From: a virus
Virus record (IMG/VR): IMGVR_UViG_3300037360_000157
Location: 1-34,533 of that record
DNA: 34,533 nt
Reading direction: 5' to 3' (one strand)
Positions 6,833 through 14,316 of the stretch are shown one piece after another; position 1 is the stretch's first letter; the number at the start of each line of letters is the position of its first letter. The position numbers were made by a program, and so were the translations under genes. The notes beneath the pieces were generated by a model. The model was not told the DNA's origin. It worked only from the letters and a program-made list of their open reading frames with translations, and did no database searches.

Positions 6833-8137
6833 TTAGGCTCCGCGTTCTTTTTTGTTTTCAAGTTCCTTGAGTCGCTTGTGAAGCTGACCCATCGCTGCCA
6901 ACGCCGTTCCAAGCGTGTGAGGCACCGCGATCGCCTTTCCTTCGGGCGTGTCCTCTACCAGGTTCTTGCCGACCTTTGTCGACGCGACCTCCTGTGCGGT
7001 CGGACCGACGAACTTGCCCGATCCTCCCACGTTTGGATCCTTGTATGTGTACTCGTGTGGATGACCGAGGCTCTCCAGAAACTCGGTCACCTGATCAGGC
7101 GCATCGCCTTTGATGTTCTTTGCCCGTCGATCTGATAACATCGTTGCCATTCCCAATCCCTGTGCGCCTGCGCTGAGACCGGAACCGATCATCTGGTTGG
7201 TGTTCTGCGTGCTCATGTTCTGTTCGTTGAACATCGTTGCGTTGTCGGTTGCGCTTTGGGCCTGACCCGCGATCATGTTTTGATGACCTGCTTGCGCGGC
7301 GTTGTATGCGATCTGCTCGGCTGACAGGCCCGTCTGTGCTGCGAGTTGCTGTTGGTTCGCCTTGGCCTGTTGGTTTGCAAGGTTGACGGCCTGCTGGTAC
7401 CCTGCACCGGTGGTGCCGTACGTGATGGCCGCCTGTTGGTTGGCAAGGTTTGCGGCCTGTTGCTGAGCCGACGTTTGAAGGCCGGCCTGTTGCTGGTAAC
7501 CGGCCTGCGTCACCGCCATGTTGTTTGCCTGACCCGCATTGAATTCGTTTGCGCCTAGGCCGTATTGGGCCTCGCCGAGGTTCTGTCCTTGAACCGTCCC
7601 AGCAACGCTGGCAAGCTGGTTCTGAGCATTGATCTGTTCGTTGACCTTCTGTGTGGCCGCCTGTGCAGCAACGTTCTGGCCTGCTTGGTTGTTCTGTTGG
7701 ATCGCCTGTCGCATTGCGCCTGCATTGTTCCTGCCACCCAATGTTTCGGCCATGCCGAGGTTCTGTGCGTTGTTCTGTGCTAGACCCGTCCGAAGCTGTT
7801 GGTCAGCCAACGATGGACCGTTTCCGGCGGCCTCTGATGCAAGCGTTCCCATCAGGTTTTGCTGTTGCTGAGCGCCGGTCTGAGACACGCCTGGCGCATT
7901 CGCAACGGCGGTCGGTGCCAGCGTTGCGTATCCTGCGTTCGCTGCCTGAACCGTCGGCGCTGGCCCGAGCGTTGCCGCCGTTGCCTGAGGCGCTTGTTCG
8001 TTCTGCACTTGGCTCGCTAGGTTTGTGGCGTTCTGACCGACTCCAGTGAGGTCGGAGTTGTTGTTGTATGCTGCGTTCCATGTGCCGGCATCGTAACCGC
8101 CGGGACCTGATTGAATAGCTGAGGGAGTGCTGGCCAT
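6833..8137 (-). CDS. Ala/Gln-rich virion protein with C-terminal S74 intramolecular chaperone domain
   Basis: 434 aa. Residues 1-330 are extremely rich in Ala, Gln, Asn and Gly with repeats of the type NLANQQA. Residues 334-430 match the Peptidase_S74 / intramolecular chaperone family: LSDRRAKNI (334-342), then EYTYKDP, a FVGPTAQEV segment and a closing helix LHKRLKELE. In that family the Ser and Lys of S-D-x-x-x-K cleave the chaperone off after trimer folding; here they are S335 and K340, spacing five as in endosialidases. Such domains usually end fibres or spikes; here it follows a low-complexity, ejection-like body. The ATG at 8137 has no clear ribosome-binding site and overlaps a divergent start at 8136; an upstream ATG at 8173 is also open. 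Confidence 0.8.
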   Translation of the reverse strand: MASTPSAIQSGPGGYDAGTWNAAYNNNSDLTGVGQNATNLASQVQNEQAPQATAATLGPAPTVQAANAGYATLAPTAVANAPGVSQTGAQQQQNLMGTLASEAAGNGPSLADQQLRTGLAQNNAQNLGMAETLGGRNNAGAMRQAIQQNNQAGQNVAAQAATQKVNEQINAQNQLASVAGTVQGQNLGEAQYGLGANEFNAGQANNMAVTQAGYQQQAGLQTSAQQQAANLANQQAAITYGTTGAGYQQAVNLANQQAKANQQQLAAQTGLSAEQIAYNAAQAGHQNMIAGQAQSATDNATMFNEQNMSTQNTNQMIGSGLSAGAQGLGMATMLSDRRAKNIKGDAPDQVTEFLESLGHPHEYTYKDPNVGGSGKFVGPTAQEVASTKVGKNLVEDTPEGKAIAVPHTLGTALAAMGQLHKRLKELENKKERGA

Positions 8138-8555
8138 GGCAATACGTATTCGTGTGGAGAAGCAAATCGACATCGTCGCGTTCGATCACGTCGTTCACGC
8201 CGAGTTGATCCAGACCTGGACCGGCGGTCGAACGTTGGTCCCCGGTTACCTTCCTCTCAAGACCGGCTACGTGGCAACGCTCGGTGGCATTCCCGTTGCG
8301 TGCCTCTTCCTGTGGCTGACGAATAGCAAGCGAGCGATCATCGACGAAGGCCTATGCGACCTCAACGGGACTGATCCGTTCGAACGAATATCGATCATGA
8401 AGCGAATCGTCAACCACACGAAGAACGAAGCACGACGTCTCGGTTACGATTACGTGACAACGTTGGTCGGCGACCGGCGATTGGCAAGGTTCATGCGGGC
8501 CCACTGTGGGTTCACGGGTGACGAGCAAGGCACGGGGCTTGTTTCAATCCTTTGA
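8136..8555 (+). CDS. GNAT-like N-acetyltransferase
   Basis: 139 aa, plus strand, alone between two minus-strand virion genes. The start ATG at 8136 has AGGGAG 8 nt upstream. The order of elements fits the GNAT fold: a strand VATLGGIPVACLFLWLTN (48-65), an acidic strand AIIDEGLCDL, a helix FERISIMKRIVNHTKNEARRLG (87-108), a strand YVTTLVG and a final helix RLARFMRAHCGFTGD. The classical acetyl-CoA loop Q/RxxGxG/A is not clear, as in many phage GNAT-like proteins. The ending resembles the R-F-x-x-x-x-GF signature common in this family. Substrate unknown; modification of a virion or host protein is possible. The C-terminus converges on the nozzle gene 18 bp away. Confidence 0.65.
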   Translation: MAIRIRVEKQIDIVAFDHVVHAELIQTWTGGRTLVPGYLPLKTGYVATLGGIPVACLFLWLTNSKRAIIDEGLCDLNGTDPFERISIMKRIVNHTKNEARRLGYDYVTTLVGDRRLARFMRAHCGFTGDEQGTGLVSIL

Positions 8556-8572
8556 CCGCGATCGACGCCGTC

Positions 8573-11500
8573 TCAGGCCTTCTGAGGGTTGCTCGTGAAC
8601 GGTCCACGATTGAGTTGACCGACGCGGAGGACAACGTCGCTGAGCTTGAACCCGCCGGATGATCCTGATTCTGGCTGCGTCGGCTGAATGTCCTCCAACC
8701 TGATCCTGATCGACGATACCTTCTTGTTTGGTCTGAAGTCCACGATGAATGGTCGATAGAGCTGGATCGATGGATCCGAACTGACCTGATTGAAAAACGT
8801 GTTGGTTGAATTGACGCGTGCAACGTCGCCGTTGAACGGGGCTCCATCGTATGCAAAGCTGCAGGCGATCGTGTTGGATCCAACGTACGTTCCTTCGACG
8901 TAGCAGTGCCACGGATGGAACATCTGCATCGATCCGAACGGCCTGATCTCGTTCGTCTCTATGAGCATCGGATAGAAGCCGTACGGGTCATCGAACACGT
9001 TCAACGATGGGTCGGTCTCCTGCCATACCTCTCCTAGGGTCGTTATGAGGGTGTGAACGCCGTTGTAGATGATCGATCCGGCCGCACCCAATCCAGTGTA
9101 CTCACACCACTGAGTGATCAGGTTTCCTGTGGGATCAGGAAAGTAGTTGTAGACGAGCATCGTGCTATCGCCGTCGCCGGGACAATAGGGCCTTCCCGAA
9201 TAGGGATGTGACGGAGCCGCTCCATCGGCCAACGTGAAGCGGACCTGACCCTTGTCCTGATGGAGGACACCTGAGGTGACGCTGTTGCCATTCCATGGTT
9301 CGATCGCAGCTCCGACGTATTGGATCGATAGACCGCTTCCGATGCAGTAGATTCCCTTGTGTGACTTGAAGAACACGCCGAAGTTGCCTGCGAGGACGAC
9401 CGAGGCCTCGTCTATGCAACCAACGTCTCCTGGAATGAGGACAGGCGATGGCCATGGATTCGTCTGCAGACCGCCGGGGCCGGGTCCGTTGGATCCATTG
9501 ATGTAGTAGATCGCCCGTTCCTTGAAGATGAGGAGCACGTTCGACATCGATGCAAGGGCAGTTATTCGATCTCCACCGAAGCTATCGACGTAGATGACGT
9601 TTGTGTTGTTCGTCTCAAGCGCCTGGCCTGGAACGGAGACGTTGCTGAAGTAGAGGGAGTTCGGCGCCGCTGGATCGCCTGCAATCCACACTCGAGACTG
9701 CCACGTGCAGCACATCGTTGCGGGTGGAAACGGCGAATAATCAACGATGGCGTTGCTCGCCGTGTACAGTTCCTGGTTTGAGATGATCGATGTATCCGGA
9801 AGGGAATCAGTCAACGTTACGTAGAGTCCCTGTTGGAATGGGTCGACGATCATGGAGCCGACGAGGTACATCGCGCCACCTGATTGGTTTGCCTGTGACC
9901 TGTAGACCTCGACGACGTACGTTGACCTGTTCGTCAATGGAAGGGTGCTGACCATGATGGTCGTTGAATCGCCGTTGATGTTGATCGATATCGGCGCCGA
10001 CGTTGTCGTCGTTGACCTCGTCACCTGACCTTGAGAGTCCTGATATTTGTAACAACAAGCGTAGACGTACGATCCCGTCGACATGAGACCGCCACCGTAG
10101 TTGTCGAACGCCTCTATCGACGATGGAAAGAGGTAGAAGTTTTGTTCAACGAAGCCGTGACCGTCGTACGACTTGAGACCCGATGCGGTGCAGACCAGAC
10201 ACGTGTTGTCGATCTGCGTCGTCGAGACGGGAGGCGTCTGGACGAAGTTCTGGTTGCCGACCGACGGTGCTTCAACGAACGTAACGTCGACGAGGCCGAC
10301 ACCTGAGGGTGCAGTTCCTGAAGCAACGGCAAACCTTAGAACGTTATCGAACAGCGACGTGGGCGACTGCAGGGGCGGAGACGATGGTCCGAGGGCACTT
10401 GGCCTGTTGACGAGGACGACGTGAGCGGGCTGATCAAACGTGATGAGGAACGCCGTCGGTTGCAATCCAAGTTGGTATTGAACGAACACGAACGGGTTGC
10501 CGTTGACGGTGAATGGCTTGCTCAACGGCTGGATTCCAAGCTTCCAAGGCGTGAACGAGACCGCAACTGATTGAAATGGCAGTACGTTGTCCCTGTACGT
10601 TTGTTGCGTGGCACCCACGTAACCAAACAACGAAATTTCGTTCGTCTGTTGATTGACCTCACACATCGTCATCTGATCGAACGTGACGTTGTTTGAAAAC
10701 TGAACGGTTGACACGGTCGCGTTGGAAGCGTTGAGCCTCAATAGCTGCGTCGGACAATCGTTGATGAAGATCCAGTTGTATCCAGAAGAATCTGCACAGA
10801 TCGATCGCGGCTGGACATATGATCCGAGGCCGGTCTGAACGTATGACGACAGCGAAGTGAACGTTGCGACCTGCGTCGTTCCACCGGCTGACCACAGGAC
10901 GGAGAACCGGCTCGCATCCGTGGAAACGCATGCATCGATGAAGCCGTTTTCTGATCCTATCATCACTCTGGGTAACAGCACGGCGACGTTGCCTAACACC
11001 GTTGGAACGTTTGGATCGACGGTGAAGTACTGGATGTCTGCACCTGAGGAAAACAGGACGACGATCGATCCCTTGAATGCGAACGTTCGAACCCAGATCG
11101 ACTGTGAATCTATCTGTTGATCGTCGATCGTTATCGTTGACGTATCGTTGGTGCACGTAGAGACACGAAGCGTGCCACGGGAGTCGCTCCACACGGTGAC
11201 GGTCAGGTTTCCCAACGAACACGACACCGGTGCCAGCTGTTCAAAGTCGTTGCGAATCAACTCGGTGTTTTCTTGCGACGTGGTCGTCAATTGACCGCGA
11301 TCCATCCAACCGTTGCCGGTGACGTTGACGTATGCATCGTTTCCATCGAACGCCAGCAACTCGTCGCGGAACTGACACAGGCTCTTTCCCGTCGTGAGGT
11401 GATCGCCGGTGCCGATGACGTTGTTTGGTAGCCTCTGCCAACCCGGACGCTTTGCTATCTGACCGATTCGTTCGAACGTAACGTTCTCGCAACGAAGCAT

Positions 11501-11593
11501 CGTTCCGATCGCTGCGGTCTTCTTGTCGACCTTGAGATCAAGACCGTTGCTCAGCGGTATTGCAACGACGGATTCAGGTATCATAGCTGTCAT
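8573..11593 (-). CDS. Tail nozzle / stabilisation-type protein
   Basis: 1006 aa, start at 11593 with GAGGG 7 nt upstream. The N-terminus (VAIPLSNGLDLKVDKKTA, then LRCENVTFERIGQIAKRPGW at about 34-53) has the layout of the large tail proteins of short-tailed phages (nozzle or stabilisation proteins, functional analogues of T7 gp12 and P22 gp10): a G-x-D start, an NV-F element and an R-P/N-G-W turn. The following 800 residues are beta-rich with repeated FAFKGSIVVLFSSG and LLIFKERAIYYING-like strands, consistent with a propeller. The C-terminus (from about 900) forms a separate beta domain. It would close the tail and hold fibres. No family motif beyond the N-terminal pattern was verified. Confidence 0.65.
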   Translation of the reverse strand: MTAMIPESVVAIPLSNGLDLKVDKKTAAIGTMLRCENVTFERIGQIAKRPGWQRLPNNVIGTGDHLTTGKSLCQFRDELLAFDGNDAYVNVTGNGWMDRGQLTTTSQENTELIRNDFEQLAPVSCSLGNLTVTVWSDSRGTLRVSTCTNDTSTITIDDQQIDSQSIWVRTFAFKGSIVVLFSSGADIQYFTVDPNVPTVLGNVAVLLPRVMIGSENGFIDACVSTDASRFSVLWSAGGTTQVATFTSLSSYVQTGLGSYVQPRSICADSSGYNWIFINDCPTQLLRLNASNATVSTVQFSNNVTFDQMTMCEVNQQTNEISLFGYVGATQQTYRDNVLPFQSVAVSFTPWKLGIQPLSKPFTVNGNPFVFVQYQLGLQPTAFLITFDQPAHVVLVNRPSALGPSSPPLQSPTSLFDNVLRFAVASGTAPSGVGLVDVTFVEAPSVGNQNFVQTPPVSTTQIDNTCLVCTASGLKSYDGHGFVEQNFYLFPSSIEAFDNYGGGLMSTGSYVYACCYKYQDSQGQVTRSTTTTSAPISININGDSTTIMVSTLPLTNRSTYVVEVYRSQANQSGGAMYLVGSMIVDPFQQGLYVTLTDSLPDTSIISNQELYTASNAIVDYSPFPPATMCCTWQSRVWIAGDPAAPNSLYFSNVSVPGQALETNNTNVIYVDSFGGDRITALASMSNVLLIFKERAIYYINGSNGPGPGGLQTNPWPSPVLIPGDVGCIDEASVVLAGNFGVFFKSHKGIYCIGSGLSIQYVGAAIEPWNGNSVTSGVLHQDKGQVRFTLADGAAPSHPYSGRPYCPGDGDSTMLVYNYFPDPTGNLITQWCEYTGLGAAGSIIYNGVHTLITTLGEVWQETDPSLNVFDDPYGFYPMLIETNEIRPFGSMQMFHPWHCYVEGTYVGSNTIACSFAYDGAPFNGDVARVNSTNTFFNQVSSDPSIQLYRPFIVDFRPNKKVSSIRIRLEDIQPTQPESGSSGGFKLSDVVLRVGQLNRGPFTSNPQKA

Positions 11594-11624
11594 GTTGTTC
11601 CCTCGAATGGCGACGTCACTGCGA

Positions 11625-13628
11625 TCATCCTGGACCGTAGATTATGTACAGGTTGTTTGCGCCGTCACAGATGTAGCCATTCGTTGAGGTCTCACCTGCG
11701 TGTATCGCCGTCTTTGGCACACCTGATGCTGTCTTGAAGTAGATCGCGAACGAAGAGGTGTAGCTGAAGGTGATCGCCAACGTGAATGGGCCGCCGGCGA
11801 TGTTCGGAACGATGATCGTCAGGTCAGACAGCGGGTTCTGCGTCATGACGAAGTTCATTGCGTTTGAAGGGTTCGAATACGTGCCACTGGAAAAGTCGCT
11901 GAGGCTCAGTATCTTGCAACCGTTCTGAACGGTTCCTGTCGAACCGTTCGCTCCGCCGCAGGAGATCGAACTGCCGTTGTTCATGGAGATTCCTGAATTG
12001 ATTGCGACGGTGCCGTTGATCAAGACGTTTCCAGGTGTCAGAGTGATGTTTGCCGGCGTGCCGCCGGTCGCCTGAAGCTCCACGGATGGAGCAGAAACAT
12101 ACGCTGAACTCGATGGATTGATCGTCGCGATGTACTGCGTCATGCTGGCACCGTTGGTGCCGTTTCCAACGACGAGGTCGGGAGTGGTCAGCAGGCCAAT
12201 GGGTGTCACCGTCGTGTTCGTTCCAAGGACGACGTGTCCGTTGATCGTCGTCGTGTTCGTCGTGTCTCCACCTATCGTGATGGTGGCGTTTGAGTTGTTT
12301 CCGATGTTGATCGCGGAGTTGTTCTCACCGATGGAGATGTTTTGGCTCTGTAGGTTGATCGCCGTGTATGGTTGGAGGGTCACGACGCCGGTGTTGTTTG
12401 TTCCAACCGTGATCGTTCCCGTTTTTCCAACATAGGCAGCGTCGATCGTGACACCCAATGTGGCAGTGCGACCGACGAGCACCGTTTCACCATCGACGGT
12501 GACGATGCCTGCGGTAGCCATGAGGTTGATCGATCCAGACGACTGCACGGTGATGTCGTTTGACGATAGGATGCCGTCGTTTGCCACGATCGGGCTGTTG
12601 AACGTTGAGTTGACGCCCGAGCCAACGTTGAATGTGTCGCCGGGATTGAGGTCGATTGTCGTGTGACCGCTGATCGTGTTGGTGCCGACGAGGTTGACCG
12701 TCGATCCGTCAGCGCAGTTTAGCGAACAGCCGGTTTCCACGGTCTCCGTCCCACCCCTGACGAGGACGAGGTTTCCACCCGCATCGATCTGAATGCTTGG
12801 AAGCGACGTCGCCGCTGCTCCGATGCTCGATCCGACGCCGATCATCGACGATTCATTCAATAGTTGGTTTGCCAACGTTGTGATTCCCAAGAGGTTGATC
12901 GTTCCATCGACGGTGACGTTCTTGAGGAACTCGACGCTGCCACGAACTCGGTCCTCTTGACACTCGTAGAATAGCCACCAACCGTTTGAACCATCGGACA
13001 TCACCATCACGGCCATTCCAGGCTGACTGAGAACGATCGGGGACGTTGTCTTCTCCAACGTATTCGTCGATTGCACTGCCAACGTTATCGTGTTGACGCC
13101 GGTTTGACCGATGTCCTTGATGTAGAACGACTTGCCGGCTGACTGAGTGCTGGCGACTGGAAGGGTGATCGTCCTTGATGATGAGGTGTCGACGAGAAGC
13201 GTGTTGTACGCGGGGTTCGATGGAATCGTCATGTTGCTTGCGACCGTCGTCGGCACGTAGATGGCGACCGATCCGTTCGTCGCTAGACCACCGTTATTTG
13301 TCAGCTGAACCTGCTGACCCGTCGACGTGTTGAACCACAGGTTTCCGTTGAACACGTAGGCAGATGCCACGTCGCCGCCCCCAGACAGCGTCGACGGGTT
13401 GTTGAAGAACCTAACCGATCGAGCATCCGAAACGTTGTAGGCGTTGAACGTGAGGTCACTGTTGATCGACATCGCTGCAGTCGTTATGGGAACGCCTGAT
13501 CCGCTGACATGAGTGTGAGCATCGACCGTCGAGAAGTTTGAAACGATCTCATTGAACTGGCCCTGCCACGTGGACGTACCGTACACGGGAAGCCACAGGC
13601 CCATGTTTGGAGATTGAGGATCTGACAT
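11625..13628 (-). CDS. Tail or head fibre-like protein
   Basis: 667 aa from the ATG at 13628. This start is chosen because MSDPQSPNMGLWLPVYG, followed by FSTVDAHTHVSGSGVPI at about 31-47, is a recurrent N-terminal layout of phage fibres (NMGL.LP.., then IDxHxHxxGxG.PI). The frame stays open upstream to 13730. Ribosome-binding sequence is weak (AAGAG immediately before ATG). The middle is made of short beta repeats with many Thr, Asn, Ser, Gly and Val (TITVGTNNTG, AINIGNNSNATITIGG), typical of trimeric beta-helical shafts. The C-terminal 130 residues form a separate, less repetitive domain with TFSYTSSFAIYFKTASG that probably carries binding function. No enzymatic motif is seen. Confidence 0.7.
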   Translation of the reverse strand: MSDPQSPNMGLWLPVYGTSTWQGQFNEIVSNFSTVDAHTHVSGSGVPITTAAMSINSDLTFNAYNVSDARSVRFFNNPSTLSGGGDVASAYVFNGNLWFNTSTGQQVQLTNNGGLATNGSVAIYVPTTVASNMTIPSNPAYNTLLVDTSSSRTITLPVASTQSAGKSFYIKDIGQTGVNTITLAVQSTNTLEKTTSPIVLSQPGMAVMVMSDGSNGWWLFYECQEDRVRGSVEFLKNVTVDGTINLLGITTLANQLLNESSMIGVGSSIGAAATSLPSIQIDAGGNLVLVRGGTETVETGCSLNCADGSTVNLVGTNTISGHTTIDLNPGDTFNVGSGVNSTFNSPIVANDGILSSNDITVQSSGSINLMATAGIVTVDGETVLVGRTATLGVTIDAAYVGKTGTITVGTNNTGVVTLQPYTAINLQSQNISIGENNSAINIGNNSNATITIGGDTTNTTTINGHVVLGTNTTVTPIGLLTTPDLVVGNGTNGASMTQYIATINPSSSAYVSAPSVELQATGGTPANITLTPGNVLINGTVAINSGISMNNGSSISCGGANGSTGTVQNGCKILSLSDFSSGTYSNPSNAMNFVMTQNPLSDLTIIVPNIAGGPFTLAITFSYTSSFAIYFKTASGVPKTAIHAGETSTNGYICDGANNLYIIYGPG

Positions 13629-13701
13629 GCTCTTAAGTATGTCAAGGGGCGAGATGCCAAGCTCGTTGCAACGGCCATTCGTTGCAGTGTACATGGCAAC
13701 T

Positions 13702-13730
13702 ACTATGTTGTACCATCTACTTATGGTCAA
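13702..13730 (-). promoter_or_regulatory. Candidate promoter for the 667-aa fibre and downstream genes
   Basis: Reading the minus strand, TTGACC (13730-13725) and CATAGT (13707-13702) are separated by 17 nt, upstream of the fibre start at 13628. It lies in the 119-bp divergent gap shared with the plus-strand cassette. The -35 matches consensus at five of six positions and the -10 at four of six. Confidence 0.35.
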
Positions 13731-13747
13731 TGAACGGAGGAGACGAA

Positions 13748-13951
13748 GTGAATAAGAAAAAGCTGACGTTGGTGATCGAGAGGACGAAGGACAATCGGGC
13801 CTTCTGGATCACGGTCAAGGGACAAAAGAACGACATCATCATGGAATACGTGACGAGCGTCGTTGAGGAACCGCGGTCGATACTGTCCGATGCAAGACGA
13901 ATATCCGATGCAAGGCGAATGACGGAGAAGAGAAATGACAACAATCGATAA
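13748..13951 (+). CDS. Small basic hypothetical protein
   Basis: 67 aa from GTG at 13748, chosen because GGAGGAG stands 6 nt upstream (13734-13741 region) and MNKKKLTLVIERTKD is a sensible N-terminus; the longer frame from 13682 has no such site. The N-terminal half reads as beta strands (KLTLVIERTKDNRAFWITVK), the C-terminal half as an Arg-rich helix. An 18-bp near-identical tandem repeat (13886-13902, 13904-13920) encodes SDARRI/SDARRM. The gene overlaps the next one by 17 bp, so they are one transcription unit opposed to the virion operon. Function unknown; a small nucleic-acid-binding or accessory protein is possible. Confidence 0.6.
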   Translation: MNKKKLTLVIERTKDNRAFWITVKGQKNDIIMEYVTSVVEEPRSILSDARRISDARRMTEKRNDNNR

Positions 13952-14300
13952 GGTCTCGTGGTTCACCGGCGTCATCGTGGCGCTGGCAATGGCAAGCACT
14001 CATTGTGGTGGCGCCGTGGAGAATGCCACCGATGCCCAACGAGGTGTTGAGGACGATAGGGACGCAGCTGATTCGCAGGATGCGAATCACGTACACCGAT
14101 GCTCGTACGTGTACGATGCCACTTATTCCAGTTCTGGATTGTTATCGTTTGCCGGCGTGGGTGATTGTGATGTCACACCCCCTAGGGGTCAGTGCACTCC
14201 GTTCGTACCAAGCCTGGCCGCTGACGGTGGCGCTGAGTTTGTGTGTCTATCTGACGGACCGGGGAGGTTTGACGATGCGGCGACGACCTTTCGATTCTAG
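13935..14300 (+). CDS. Putative exported cysteine-containing protein
   Basis: 121 aa, ATG at 13935 with GGAGAAG 8 nt upstream. Residues 1-24 look like a signal sequence: short polar start with Lys6, hydrophobic core WFTGVIVALAMA, then STHC. Cys24 is where a lipoprotein cysteine would be, but the preceding STH does not fit a normal lipobox, so type I cleavage after AMA is equally possible. Four more cysteines (56, 78, 87, 104) suggest disulphides outside the cytoplasm. Such small exported phage proteins include superinfection-exclusion and outer spanin-like proteins; neither family is recognised. The plus-strand setting within virion genes makes it a moron-type cassette candidate. Confidence 0.65.
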   Translation: MTTIDKVSWFTGVIVALAMASTHCGGAVENATDAQRGVEDDRDAADSQDANHVHRCSYVYDATYSSSGLLSFAGVGDCDVTPPRGQCTPFVPSLAADGGAEFVCLSDGPGRFDDAATTFRF

Positions 14301-14316
14301 GATCGAACGTTCGATC
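14301..14316. terminator. Perfect 16-bp palindrome between convergent genes
   Basis: GATCGAACGTTCGATC is a perfect palindrome starting the base after the stop of the plus-strand gene (14300) and overlapping the stop of the minus-strand fibre gene (14315-14317). Position argues for a two-way transcription stop. It lacks a loop and a T run, so it could instead be a binding site for a dimeric protein. Confidence 0.4.

Noticed and set aside
10659-11222. 187-codon minus-strand frame inside the nozzle gene
   Set aside because: Alternative frame of a coherent 1006-aa gene; composition Arg-rich and no initiation site.
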